The notes: generated by a model from the letters alone, not told the origin. DNA of 64,000 bases from Marsupella aquatica (GCA_973895155.1 OZ316891.1:31620001-31684000), one strand, 5' to 3'; shown: positions 20,396 to 30,036, counted from the first letter of the stretch. Program-made: numbers and translations.

Positions 20396-21760
20396 ATGAC
20401 ATGCCTACTTCGGATTGCTTCCTGGAATGTATGCGGATTGTGTGAACCTAATAGGAAAATGGTAGTCAGGAACTGGATTGAATCCTGTAGAGAGAAGATA
20501 GATATTCTAGCGTTACAAGAAATAAAAGCAGATCAATTTCGGCTGGATATTGCTCTGAGGGCTATACTGCCGCTGTATCAGCACCTCACTTCTGCACCAG
20601 ATGAGGGTCGGGGTGGGTCTGCTCTGCTGATTCACCCTGATCTGAAGATATTGGCAACGGGCATGATTGACCTGGGAAGGGCCGTATGGGCCGTGATAGA
20701 ATCGGAAGGAGGCAAATTTGGAATGGTTAGCATCTATGCTCCGAACTCGCCTCGACTACGGGCTTGCTTATGGCACGAGCTGAAATCACTCCTTCCTCAA
20801 GGCAATTGGATTCTTGGTGGGGATTTTAACATGACAGAACTTAGAGAAGATTCGAGTGGGCTATCACCTTTGCTTAAGGGCCGGGAAGCCGAGTTTTGGC
20901 GTTTTTTGAAAGTCCGGCTGGATCTGGCGGATGCACTGCTGATTAAAGAGGTTACTGGCTCCCGTTTTACCTGGCGCAGATGCAGAAACGAGGTAACTGT
21001 GCAGTCACGTCTGGATCGATTTTACTTCAGTGAAAAAGGGGAATGGCTGGGGGACCTATTGGAACTGATACATGATGGGGGGTCAGCACTTTCTGACCAC
21101 GATCCTGTAGTGATCATAATTCGACTGGGAGACAGGGAGGACATCGGTTGTCCCCCGGGTGGGCCGGTGTGGTTTAAAGTGAACCCGGCTGTGGTCAGAA
21201 ACAAAGATCATCTGGAGGCATTGGAAGGAGCCTGGAAGCTGGGGAAGGGCAACTGCACTGAGCCACTGTTGGCTTTTGAACGAGCTTCCTGCCATTTGCG
21301 CAAGATGTACCGTTTAAAATAGGGCTCCCCTAAAGCACGAGCGGAAGAGATGAACCTCTTGCGGACTCGGCTTCGAACTCTGAAAGAGTCCCTGCTAGAG
21401 GACAACTCGGAGGAGGATATGAGAGAATATATAATTGCTGAGGATCTCCTGCATGCTGCGGAGATGGAAGAGGCACATGTTGGGAGACGACTAGCAAGGA
21501 TAAAATGGCTAGGAGAAGGTGAAGAGCCCACTAAATTTTATTTTGCTACGGTAGCAGCAAAGCGAAGCAGGGAAGCTATGAGATCTCTTACCATTGCAGA
21601 CGGAGCAGAGATTACTGAACCTGCTCACATTCTGAGGGAAGTCGCCAGACAATGTTTAGATCTGTATGCCCCCCCTGATCTGACTACAGGTGAGCTTGGG
21701 GAGATGAGGAAGGCCAGGAGCTCTCTCCTCGCTCACACTAGACACCTTAACCTCCGCTGA
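20396..21760 (+). pseudogene. LINE1 ORF2, endonuclease domain and linker, one stop codon
   Basis: Begins with MTCLLRIASWNVCGLCEPNR at 20396, 41 bp after the ORF1 stop. The apurinic-type endonuclease motifs are all visible: ASWN, ALQEIKADQF, GRGGSALL, VSIYAPNS, GGDFNMTE, SRLDRFYFS and GGSALSDHDPVV, with the catalytic Asn, Glu, Asp and His kept. A TAG at 21320-21322 interrupts the linker (after RKMYRLK), which then resumes in frame to 21760 with RRLARIKWLGEGEEPTKFYF, a segment typical of plant LINE ORF2. The frame is lost near 21735 by a one-base change, and reverse transcriptase continues in another frame. The domain nicks target DNA to prime reverse transcription. Confidence 0.85.
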
Positions 21761-21776
21761 ACTGACAAGATTAGAA

Positions 21777-24311
21777 GTGCTCCCCAATGGTAAAGAAATC
21801 AAAGATACTCTCTGGCAAATGCCATCTGATAAGGCCCCTGGCCCTGATGGAATGACAGCAGAGGTTTATCGGGCTTGTTGGCACTTTATTGAGACGGATC
21901 TCATTGCCATGATACAGGTGTTTTGGTTGTCTGGCAACTTAGCTGCTGGCATTAACGATGGTATCATTAAGTTTATCCCCAAGAAACTAGATAAGAGGCT
22001 TCTGAAGGACTGGAGACCCCTGACCATGCTGAACACCATTTACAAGCTCATTGCCAAAATACTGGCCAATCGGTTGATGGTTATCCTTCCCAAGCTGATT
22101 AACCCACAGCAGACAGGATTCATTCCTGGCAGGAACATTTTGGAAAATATCTCACTGGCCTGGTTAGCTTGTGACTGGACCAAAAACAAGCACAGGGAAT
22201 CCTTGTTTCTCAAATTAGACTTTGAAAAAGCATTTGATAGAGTCAATCATGAGTACATTTGGGAGACAATGCACCTGCTAGGGATTGGCAGCCATTTCAT
22301 CAAGCTAGTACAGGCTTTGCTTGCTGAACCGTCGTCACGTGTGCAGGTCAATGGCTTGATGTCTGAGACCATTGGGCTAAAGAGAGGTGTAAGACAAGGC
22401 TGCCCGCTTTCCCCTCTGCTATTTGTTATATCGACCCAGCCCCTTATGGATCTCATGGATGCGGAATTAGCGGCTGGGAGACTACTAGGGATACAAATAT
22501 CAGAGGAATTGACCCTCTGTTATCGACTCTTTGCGGATGACTTGGGAATGCTGATCCCTGCTACAGAGGAGTGCTTCCACATGGCCACAATGGTGCTACA
22601 CTGTTACGAATCTGCAACTGGAGCAAGACTCAATTTACGCAAGTCTGTGATCATACCATTGGCAATGGCTTCTATACCATGGTGGTTGACGAATACAGGG
22701 TGTGTAATCAGCAAGAAAGGGGAGCTACAAAAGTATCTGGGTGCACCATTGGGGGTGGAGCTGCAGAAGGATCATTTACATCGCTTTGTTCTTGATAAAA
22801 TTGGTGCACGCTTGTCATCTTGGGCCAACAAGCTGCTGTCATTCTCTGGAAGGATCCTCTTGATCAGGCACATCTTACAGGCGATACCCATTTATCATTC
22901 TATGTTCTTGAAAGCCTCTGACGGCCTGGCAAGGAAATTGATAGCACTATGTCGGGATTTTCTGTGGGGCTACAACTCTGAAGGAGGCAAAAGGGTACCT
23001 CTGGTCTCTTGGGCTAGAATGGCTAGGCCTAGGATGGATGGGGGCCTGGGGCTGAAAGACTTTTGTTGCCACTCGGACGCTCTTCTCTCTAAATGGTTTA
23101 CGAGAGCACTGGACTCCCCTGGCACGGAATGGGCCTGCCTCTTTGCAGAAAATTTGAAATTGGTTAGCTGGATGAATTTCAAGTGGATCAGGAGGAATAA
23201 GTATTCTTTCAGGGATAAAATGTTGCTTTGCTTTCCACGATCATTTAATGGCCTTACATATACTGGAGGATTATGGAAAGCTTGGATGCAATTAAGACCT
23301 CATCTGATCTTTTCCCCAATGGATTTAATGCTTGGCAGGTGGAATGTAATGGATACACTACGTTGCCTTGAGGGCTTTCAGTCGTGGCCTAATGCGGATT
23401 TTACGGCGGTAACAGTGCTCTGTGGACGCTTGGGCATACGCAGTATCCGAGATCTTTGGTCAGTTGAGTTGCAAACGTGGCGTGATTTGGTTGCACAACT
23501 GGCACACATTAGAGGGTTCTCTGCACGTGAGCGAGGCTGTTGCAGGGAGTTTCTAGAGAAGGTTACAGAGATTGATGGATGTTGTATGCACTATGTCACT
23601 GGAGCTCGATGTTGGCGATGGGCGGATCATCCGGCCCCTATGAATGCCTTTCAAATTACCAACAGGCGGGCTTACTCTCTACTTAGCCCTACTGTGGAGG
23701 ATTTTCTTAGCCTGAATTGCACTTGGGGCAGCACAAAATCGGTAGGTGAATGGAAGGCGACCTGGATTGGGCTGTGGAGATCCGATCTATCCTCACGGGC
23801 AAAAACTTTTGTCTGGAGAGTCCTAGAGTCCGGATTATTTACAGGAATCCGTGCTGCCCGCATAGGCAAGGGAGATGGATTTTGCAAGCTGTGTAGCGGT
23901 GTCACTGAAACCATGCCCCACCTCTTTTCCCAGTGTGTGCATGCCCGCAAATGTTGGGCATTAAGTGCTAGGTGCTTCCAAGGCACCTTTCCTGATTACT
24001 CGAGTAGGATGTTATCCATGCTAGATCTAACACTAGGTAGAGAACACAGAACAGTTGCAAATCTATTCATTTTTTACCAGATCCTATGGTCATTGTGGTT
24101 AGGATGGAATGTACATGAGTTTCAGGCAAATGGCTGCAAGAAATTTGATCTTAGATTCCTATTATCGGAGGCAGCCGATCATGTTACTGCGGTGGGCTTG
24201 AGCTTGCCCCTGGGCAGGCGGCGCACAAGAATGATGCGTGTTAAAGAGCTTATTAATCAGGAGAGAGTGGTGTGGTTGCGTAGTCGTCAGGTTTGGATCA
24301 CGTTTGGCTGA
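21777..24311 (+). pseudogene. LINE1 ORF2, reverse transcriptase and C-terminal zinc-finger domain
   Basis: An unbroken frame of about 845 residues in a different phase from the endonuclease part. Reverse transcriptase motifs in order: DKAPGPDGMTAEVY, KDWRPLTMLNTIYKLIAK, QTGFIPGRNI, FLKLDFEKAFDRVNH, GVRQGCPLSPLLFV, and the catalytic YRLFADDLGML. The C-terminal part has the zf-RVT layout: SSRAKTFVWRVL, FCKLCSGVTETMPHLFSQC, then a Trp-rich WSLWLGWNVHEF. Only the frameshift near 21735 and the upstream stop keep ORF2 from being continuous. The same motifs occur in LINE2 on the other strand. Confidence 0.88.
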
Positions 24312-24551
24312 GGTCTTTTTGGATCTCAGGGACGGAGTATATTGTCGTCTTGGTTTCTGGCTGATGGCTCGGGCATTTGTGTGCAGCGCATAGCTGGTTA
24401 GTTTGCCTTGCTCTGTATTGGCCCTTGGAGGGCTCGGGTACAGGAGAGCTGTGTATAGCTGGTTAGTTTGCCTTGATAGATATTGGCCCCCTAAATTCTG
24501 GGCGTGCATGATATGCTTGGCTTGCTGTTGGCCCCCACTGTTGATTTGGGG

Positions 24552-24556
24552 CAAAC
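24552..24556 (+). repeat. Left 5-bp target duplication (CAAAC) of the 4-kb element, copy 1
   Basis: CAAAC directly precedes the TGTGACGCCG terminus, and the same five bases follow the GCGTGACA terminus at 28555-28559. Confidence 0.8.
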
Positions 24557-24915
24557 TGTGACGCCGCCGGTACGGCGGTTAATGAGTGATTCAGTCTAAC
24601 TGCGCTCGGCACGCGCGTTAGGTGGGTCTTAGGCCGCTATTATTAGCATAACGACAGTATTTAGGTAATCTTTAGGGGTAGGACATCATTAGGCAATAAG
24701 GGGGACTTCAGGTTTGGACTGGCGGCGGGTCGCTATTCGCACACCCGGGTTACGAGCGTGGAAGGGCCCCTCCCTCGGGTCCGTATAACGAACTTAAGGA
24801 AGCGGCCACTGACGCACGCTGACTCAGACCGGCGGAGTGGCCGGTACACCACAAGCGTGAGCGGTTCAGCCTATGGGCGCCGAGGAGACGTCGGGGGATC
24901 GACAAGCCCTCAAAG

Positions 24916-24923
24916 TATAAAAG
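24916..24923 (+). promoter_or_regulatory. TATA box of the 4-kb element
   Basis: TATAAAAG at 24916-24923, about 108 bp before the ATG of the 877-aa gene. The following AACCCTTTGTAGTGCACCAG looks like a start-site region. The equivalent place in copy 2 (around 42315) reads GTATAAACAGGG, a weaker box. Confidence 0.6.
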
Positions 24924-25023
24924 GGGAGCCAACCCTTTGTAGTGCACCAGTCCATCAGTCCGCGCGCCAGCTTTGATCCCAGCTCTCTCGGTCTCTCTAG
25001 GTCGCCACTACTATCTCCTTTGA

Positions 25024-27657
25024 ATGTCGCACACGATCCTCTCCAGCTCGGCCATTCGATTCTGGATGCAGTTCCTATCTACCGGAAGGCACTTGGCCGA
25101 TTCATTGAAACACGCCAACCCGCGCCGATACGAAATCGAACGCGAGTACGAGAGAGCCATCCGCCTAGCAGGACGACACCACTACGTCCTTAACTTTGAC
25201 TACCCATCTCAGAGCGAGCTTTACCGACCAGTAGAGGTATTTGGGTACTTCTTCAATGGAGACAAATATATCGGTTTCTGGGAAGCATTGCTTCGGCTTC
25301 TGGACGAGGTCTTCAATATCCCGGGTACAATCGACCTGCAGCGACATCACTTTGACCACATCCCTGCCCGGGTTCGGGCTGTCATTAACGGCGAGTCCAG
25401 TACCAACCGTTCGACAAGGGCGTCCGCACTCGCTTCGGAGAACTTCTACCAGCACCTGCAGAGCTTCATGGGAACTCGGCCATCAACCAACATGACCAAC
25501 TCAGCTGTGCCCGTACCCGTACCCGTGCCCATGCAACCCCAGCCTCAACCTCAGGCTCAGCTTCAGCTTCAGCCTCAGCCGCAGCCTAGCCAAACCCCAC
25601 CACCTATCACCCAGCCAGCACAGGTACGCTCCGTCATCAACGCTGTGGATCTTAGCGATGACGACGAGGCTACCCCACCCTTGACCAGGCGGCCCAGAGG
25701 AACAAGCGCTCGGGGGGCCGACACTATATCGTCCCCACCCCCTGCTCTGACCCCAGGAGCGGCCCCAGCAGACAACATGGTGACCGTGGCCGCCCCGGGC
25801 CCGTTACCAACGGCAGTGGCACTACCCAGGCCCGATCAGGAGGATGGGGAAGTATCACCTTCCCCGAGCCAGTCACGGGGAAAGAAGAGGAAGGAATCCG
25901 CCACTACATCCAGGTTACCGTTGGCCACGGTAGCCGTAGCCAAGGTGACGATGCACCGCATGGGGGAAAACGTTCACAGCAACATCCTCCATCCTAAGCA
26001 TGCGGTGTACCTGAAGACTCGGGGATTTGAGCACCTCACCTCTCTCCCCTGGAACACTTGCAGGTACTACGGGGAGGACATGACAGAATTCGTCAAGAAT
26101 TATGATGACGTACGTCAACAGACTCGGCTGCGGGGAAGGAATATGTCCCTCACAGAAGAACGGCTCAAGATGATCTTCGGGTTACTCGAAGGTGACCATC
26201 GAGTCGAATCACGGGCTCCCGGGGGCAAGGGAGCCAAGTACCAATCTTCAAGTTTTCCCTCAGAGGGAGCAGTAGACAACGGGTTCGTGATGAGGACCTG
26301 CCTCATGCCCGAGATAGCTGAGCGGCTGGAGTTCCAAAGGTACGCTCTCCACATGATGGAACCCCGGGGGGAGATCTCCGCCGCCCAGGTTATCCAGGTC
26401 GAGAACTATCGACCTAGGAAATGGGCATCGTACTTCGCTAAGAAATTCCATGAAGACATGGAGCGGCGAAGGAAGACGCTGTACATTGGCGGGAAGGCGT
26501 ATTTCGCTAGCCACATCGAAATCATTCTTGAGTGGTACGCCCGGTTTGATCGACGAACCCTTCCCCGCATCAACGTTACAAAGCTGGTCCCAGCTAGGTG
26601 GGTTTTTCCGGCATTGGAGAGACGGCCCCAACCCGAGGCCCGAAGTCCAGCGGACACGCCAGCTTCACCCACCCCACCTCCACAAATAGCTGTAATCGTA
26701 ACCGAGGAGGCGCCGGATGGGTCGGTTGTTGCAACCGTTGATGCGACCCAACTAGCCGGGCTAAGCACAGAAGTTGTTACGGCAGAGGTATTACCCGAGC
26801 CCGGGTCTCCCAAGGACCCACCGGTGGCAATTCCGGAGAATCGGACATTGCTGCAGGAGAACACTCCAGCCCCTTCCAACGTTATGTCCCCAGGGCTGGA
26901 CGTCACTGCCCCGGCCCCCGCGCGTGTTGACGTCTGCCCGTGCCCAAATCCGGACAGGCACAACTTGGACCACCCGGAACTCTTCGTACAGGGTACGTTT
27001 CTAAACGGGCTTCTGGGAGATTTCTCTCATCAAATTGCCCGGGATACCGGGGAGTTCATGGCCCGAAAGGTAGCCTGTTTCTTCAATCAGGAGTTGGTTG
27101 CCGCAGTAAAGGCAGGTCGGGCCCAGTCGGAGGCCCTTCAGAGGATAGAGCGGTACCGGGTGGAGTCCGTGTACCTAAAGAATGAATTGGCGGCTCAAGA
27201 GGCTGAGCTTCTGCAACTACGACCCAAGGTTGCAAAGGCGCACGCTCTTACCGCCCTAGCCGAACAGGCCAAAGCTGGGAACGAGGCCGAGATTACCCGA
27301 CTTCGGAACCAGATTGACAGTTTGAAGAAACAAGCTGTCACCTGGCAGGAAGACCTGGAGGAGGCTGAGGAGCGAGCCCAGCGGGACACGGCGGAGATAG
27401 CCACGCTGCAGGCCGAGATGGCGCGGCTCCAAACCGAGGCCGAGAAGCAGGACCAGCTGGCGGGTAAACTGACGAGCGACGCCCAGCAGCTGGAGGAGGC
27501 ATGTCAGGAGGCAGCAGAGGAGACGGACGCGGCGAGGCGAGAGAACGAATCTCTGCTGGACCAGGTCCAGCTCCTCAAAGCGGACAATGACAGGCTTCGA
27601 AGGCAGCGGGATGGCCGTTCCCATTCGGGCGGCTCTGGCAAGCGTGCCAGGCATTAG
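25024..27657 (+). CDS. 877-aa coiled-coil protein of the 4-kb element, unknown function
   Basis: The ATG at 25024 begins MSHTILSSSAIRFWMQ. Not a family I recognise. Visible parts: an N-terminal globular region (about 1-150: ALLRLLDEVFNIPGTIDLQR); a Pro/Gln-rich low-complexity stretch (about 160-200); acidic and Ser/Pro linkers with a basic GKKRKES nuclear-type signal near 285; a conserved core (about 300-520) with KHAVYLKTRGFEHL, GEDMTEFVKNYDDV, EERLKMIFGLLEGDHRVES, NYRPRKWASYFAKKFHEDME and IGGKAYFASHIEIILEWYAR; a Pro-rich linker; CPCPNPDRHNLDHPELF; and a long coiled coil (about 700-860) ending GGSGKRARH. No zinc knuckle, protease, polymerase or integrase motif. It fills most of the element. 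A gag-like structural protein is possible but not shown. Frame is intact here and broken in copy 2. Confidence 0.75.
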   Translation: MSHTILSSSAIRFWMQFLSTGRHLADSLKHANPRRYEIEREYERAIRLAGRHHYVLNFDYPSQSELYRPVEVFGYFFNGDKYIGFWEALLRLLDEVFNIPGTIDLQRHHFDHIPARVRAVINGESSTNRSTRASALASENFYQHLQSFMGTRPSTNMTNSAVPVPVPVPMQPQPQPQAQLQLQPQPQPSQTPPPITQPAQVRSVINAVDLSDDDEATPPLTRRPRGTSARGADTISSPPPALTPGAAPADNMVTVAAPGPLPTAVALPRPDQEDGEVSPSPSQSRGKKRKESATTSRLPLATVAVAKVTMHRMGENVHSNILHPKHAVYLKTRGFEHLTSLPWNTCRYYGEDMTEFVKNYDDVRQQTRLRGRNMSLTEERLKMIFGLLEGDHRVESRAPGGKGAKYQSSSFPSEGAVDNGFVMRTCLMPEIAERLEFQRYALHMMEPRGEISAAQVIQVENYRPRKWASYFAKKFHEDMERRRKTLYIGGKAYFASHIEIILEWYARFDRRTLPRINVTKLVPARWVFPALERRPQPEARSPADTPASPTPPPQIAVIVTEEAPDGSVVATVDATQLAGLSTEVVTAEVLPEPGSPKDPPVAIPENRTLLQENTPAPSNVMSPGLDVTAPAPARVDVCPCPNPDRHNLDHPELFVQGTFLNGLLGDFSHQIARDTGEFMARKVACFFNQELVAAVKAGRAQSEALQRIERYRVESVYLKNELAAQEAELLQLRPKVAKAHALTALAEQAKAGNEAEITRLRNQIDSLKKQAVTWQEDLEEAEERAQRDTAEIATLQAEMARLQTEAEKQDQLAGKLTSDAQQLEEACQEAAEETDAARRENESLLDQVQLLKADNDRLRRQRDGRSHSGGSGKRARH

Positions 27658-28554
27658 CGGCAGAGTAGGAGTAGATTAGGATTAGGATTGGCTTAGTCAG
27701 GATCTTGGGACAGGCACCTGCCTTTGGTACAGCAGCGCTGCCCTGCTGTCCAGCCTGCGTAGATTAGGATCTTCTAATAAGACACAGCCGTTTTCCGGCC
27801 TGACCATCAGCTTAGTTAGGACCTTAGTCAGCGAATCTTCGGCGAGAGGACACCCCGTCCCTCAGCTCTTAGTATTTAGTGCACCCCTCGGTAGAGGCAG
27901 GGGGGGTTTTAGTTTCAGAGTTGGACATCCGCGGGATATGCGGGGAGTCCCGACCTCTGGGAATGAAAGAGTACCAAGGGGAGGGGGTAGGACTAAGCTC
28001 GCCGGGCGAGTGTGGAGCCGGGCTCCGTTGTAGTGTGCACCCTCGGCCTTGAACCTGTTCATTCCAGGCCTGTCGGGTCAACTAAGTGTACGCATGTGTT
28101 TCCCTTTGTAGTAAAATCCTTTCCCATCATTTTCCTTCGTGTAAATCGAGATTGTATGCATGTGTACGCATATGTGTGTGGGTTTCTTGTATATGGGTGG
28201 CAGCGCCAGGCCGAACGCACTACCCGAGACGTGCACATGGTGCAGCCTGCGGGTAAGTGGTTGCGAGCACGGGTTGAGGACCTGTATCATCAAATCCGGA
28301 TCGAAGGCGGACAGCACGAAGGCTTAGAAGCCCTTAAGCCGGGGTCGATCCTGCTATCGACTAAGGTACGTTCCGGCGGCGGAACACAAACCATACCTAG
28401 GAGGTGTCCGTATTTAGCAGTATGCGCACTTAGCGCTAGTTTACGAGAATAAGGTGTATTATGTGCTTCCCTTCCTGCCCGAACCCTCAGATTTACGAGG
28501 GATGTGCCCATCTAAGCTGAAGTCTGAGTTAAGGCCGAAGCCGACGGCGTGACA

Positions 28555-28559
28555 CAAAC
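28555..28559 (+). repeat. Right 5-bp target duplication (CAAAC) of the 4-kb element, copy 1
   Basis: Matches 24552-24556. After it the LINE1 3' UTR resumes (ACAATCTGCGTCCCCCTGCC). Confidence 0.8.
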
Positions 28560-28577
28560 ACAATCTGCGTCCCCCTG

Positions 28578-28595
28578 CCACGGGGTCTTTCGTGG
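28578..28595 (+). other. LINE1 3'-terminal hairpin (CCACG - GGGTCTTT - CGTGG)
   Basis: A 5-bp stem with an 8-base loop close to the A-rich 3' end. The same place in LINE2 has stem CCGTG/CACGG with the identical loop GGGTCTTT. Two stem pairs differ by compensating changes, which argues for selection on the RNA structure, as expected for a 3'-end signal read by the LINE reverse transcriptase. Confidence 0.7.
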
Positions 28596-28626
28596 TTATA
28601 GTAATAAAAGAAAACAAACTTCAAGG

Positions 28627-28638
28627 AAGTATAATTTA
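28627..28638 (+). repeat. Right 12-bp target-site duplication of LINE1
   Basis: AAGTATAATTTA, identical to 17423-17434. Confidence 0.75.
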
Positions 28639-28710
28639 GGTTGTCTTATGGGTCCACTACAAAAAGGGTTCAAGTTGTAAGATGGTGGAATTAGTAGCAG
28701 TCATGCTGGT

Positions 28711-29346
28711 CTAGTCATGGGTACTTGGGATATCAGAACCCTCTCGGATGACATGGCGAGTACAGTAAATCATGCGCCACTGTCCAATGTCCCAGGTGTC
28801 TCGGCCCCTCACCCTTCTCCTCAAGTGCCTGTCTGCTGTTGGTCCTTCATCACGACACCATGCACGAGGGCATCTACGACATTGGAAAAAATCCCAAATG
28901 CCCTCCCGATACTCCTTACAGACCTCACAGTAATGTCGTGGGCATATAAGAGCATCGGGATGTGCATCAGGGTTATCTGGATGGCGGGTGAAAGGCATTT
29001 CCCCCAATCGCAGAAGTGTCCGGAGACAACCCACATGGTAAAATGAGTAGCAGTCATCATGAGAACACTGGATCACAAGGGGCTCATATGTGGTGGGTCT
29101 CAAGGTTCTGCCAAGGAGTCCACAACCAAAACATCTTCCTTTGTTTTGCTGATAGATGTCACAAAGCCAAGCTGCAGCCCAATCATGACCTCTGGAAATG
29201 ACAATCCGCTGACATGTAGGTCCATGGCCATCTTCCTCATCAGGGTTGTGGCCATCAACTACATAATGAAAATGGCGACCACAAGGGCCATCACAAAACA
29301 AAATAGTTCCTCCCTCATCACATTCAAAACAGCAAGGGGGATCCAT
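28711..29346 (-). CDS. EDM2-type PHD zinc-finger protein, copy 2, main block
   Basis: The ATG at 29346 begins MDPPCCFECDEGGTILFCDG; a stop lies five codons upstream in frame, so this ATG or an upstream splice is the start. The Cys/His order follows copy 1 (5637-6317): CFECDEGGTILFCDGPCGRH, then GRCFGCGLLGRTLR, then CSHDDCYSFYHVGCL, CPRHYCEVC, CRRCPRAWCRD, YCTRH. Sequence identity to copy 1 is low apart from zinc ligands and nearby residues, so the two are old paralogues, not a recent duplication. The family role would be histone-mark reading in the nucleus, as in EDM2. The frame is unbroken. The His of the 'CPxxxH' position in the last finger appears replaced (RAWCRD), which may weaken that finger. 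Confidence 0.6.
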   Translation of the reverse strand: MDPPCCFECDEGGTILFCDGPCGRHFHYVVDGHNPDEEDGHGPTCQRIVISRGHDWAAAWLCDIYQQNKGRCFGCGLLGRTLRPTTYEPLVIQCSHDDCYSFYHVGCLRTLLRLGEMPFTRHPDNPDAHPDALICPRHYCEVCKEYREGIWDFFQCRRCPRAWCRDEGPTADRHLRRRVRGRDTWDIGQWRMIYCTRHVIREGSDIPSTHD

Positions 29347-29586
29347 ACGAAGGTGCTCCTATGCCCAAATCTTGGATCCAGCAACTGACGAGCAATGTGT
29401 GCCATGCTGAACAAGATCTGCAAAATTACCTTCAAAAATTAGGGGCAGGCATAGGGGCAGGCATGTGATATACCAGAAGGAGCGATAGTCCACCAGCAAT
29501 CATAGCCAATAGGCACCACCAGGGGCATGACTTCCTTGTGGGCTCCTTGGATCCATCCTGCAATGTGAGCAATGCAGAATCAGAAG
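29347..29586 (-). other. Probable intron/spacer between blocks of PHD gene copy 2
   Basis: 240 bp without coding sequence, in the same place as 6318-6983 in copy 1. It contains a small local repeat (AGGGGCAGGCATAGGGGCAG). Confidence 0.35.
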
Positions 29587-30036
29587 TTAACAACTTGAGT
29601 GTGCATCACCATCATGGGCAGAACCTGGACGTGTCCCACCACAGACACAATCATTGATGAAATGATAGGTGTTCCACGCCAGGCAACCACCCCATGACAT
29701 TCTTGCCATGTACTGTGAAAAAGTCTGCACTATGTTAGAGTCGAGGTTAGAGTCACCTCCCCTACAACGATCACATGTCTGGGTGTGACAATGGAGACAA
29801 GCCTCCAAGAAGACATGGTCCTCATCCAGCACCACATCTGTTTGTTCAACTAGACGGATACTGTTTGGGGCTGGTGGGGATGTACTTAGCCTCCGGTAAT
29901 GGTTGCGAGGCACAGATGGATAGCCCCAGGTCACAGCACAGTCTGTAGGCACGATCCCATAATGGATCATCTTCACACAAAAGCACTCACCCTTCTGTCG
30001 ATGGTACTCAGACAATACACTGCGTGTGACAACCAT
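29587..30036 (-). CDS. Upstream block of PHD gene copy 2, unknown Cys-containing domain
   Basis: Start placed at the ATG 30036 (MVVTRSVLSEYH), which lines up with the MVRTR start of copy 1; the frame is open about 30 codons further upstream. Shared layout with 6984-7433: YGIVPTDCAVTWGYPSVPRN, STSPPAPNS, EACLHCHTQTCDRCRGG, then WGGCLAWNTYHFINDCVCGG. The spacing of Cys residues (CxHC...CxxC, then C...CxC) suggests zinc binding. The pair of blocks in the same order, strand and start motif at two places in the window is good evidence that this is a conserved gene, though I cannot name the domain. Confidence 0.55.
   Translation of the reverse strand: MVVTRSVLSEYHRQKGECFCVKMIHYGIVPTDCAVTWGYPSVPRNHYRRLSTSPPAPNSIRLVEQTDVVLDEDHVFLEACLHCHTQTCDRCRGGDSNLDSNIVQTFSQYMARMSWGGCLAWNTYHFINDCVCGGTRPGSAHDGDAHSSC

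Larger units (their letters stand above)
24557..28554 (+). mobile_element. 3,998-bp TGT...ACA element with one large gene and no pol, copy 1 (intact)
   Basis: Starts TGTGACGCCGCCGGTACGGC and ends GACGGCGTGACA. The two termini form a roughly 10-bp inverted repeat (TGTGACGCCG against TGTCACGCCG), and each contains a small hairpin-forming GC palindrome. It is flanked by a perfect 5-bp CAAAC duplication and sits in the LINE1 3' UTR. Copy 2 (41956-45986) has the same termini and a different duplication, so these are true element ends. TG...CA ends and a 5-bp duplication are what LTR-retrotransposon integrases make. Yet no long direct repeats, primer-binding site, polypurine tract or pol gene are visible. 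It could be a non-autonomous element, or a solo LTR of an unusually large retrotransposon with a gene inside its LTR. Confidence 0.75.
17435..28626 (+). mobile_element. LINE1: L1-type non-LTR retrotransposon, about 7.2 kb plus a 4.0-kb insertion
   Basis: The element runs from just after the left 12-bp duplication to just before the right one. It has a 5' UTR of about 850 bp, ORF1 (18288-20354), ORF2 (20396-24311), a 3' UTR interrupted at 24557-28554 by the TGT...ACA element, and a 3' tail with a CCACG/CGTGG hairpin (28578-28595) and an A-rich end (AATAAAAGAAAAC). The 12-bp duplication and apparently complete 5' end indicate full-length insertion. ORF1 has one stop; ORF2 has one stop and one frameshift, so it is now inactive but not very old. 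Related to LINE2 at the right end of the window. Confidence 0.85.

Noticed and set aside
25575-27654. Several long antisense frames under the 877-aa gene
   Set aside because: The gene is GC-rich, so stops are rare on the opposite strand. No domains and no ATG context; they are shadows.
24557-28554. Calling the 4-kb element a standard LTR retrotransposon
   Set aside because: No direct terminal repeats, no primer-binding site after a 5' LTR, no polypurine tract before a 3' LTR and no pol motifs could be found.
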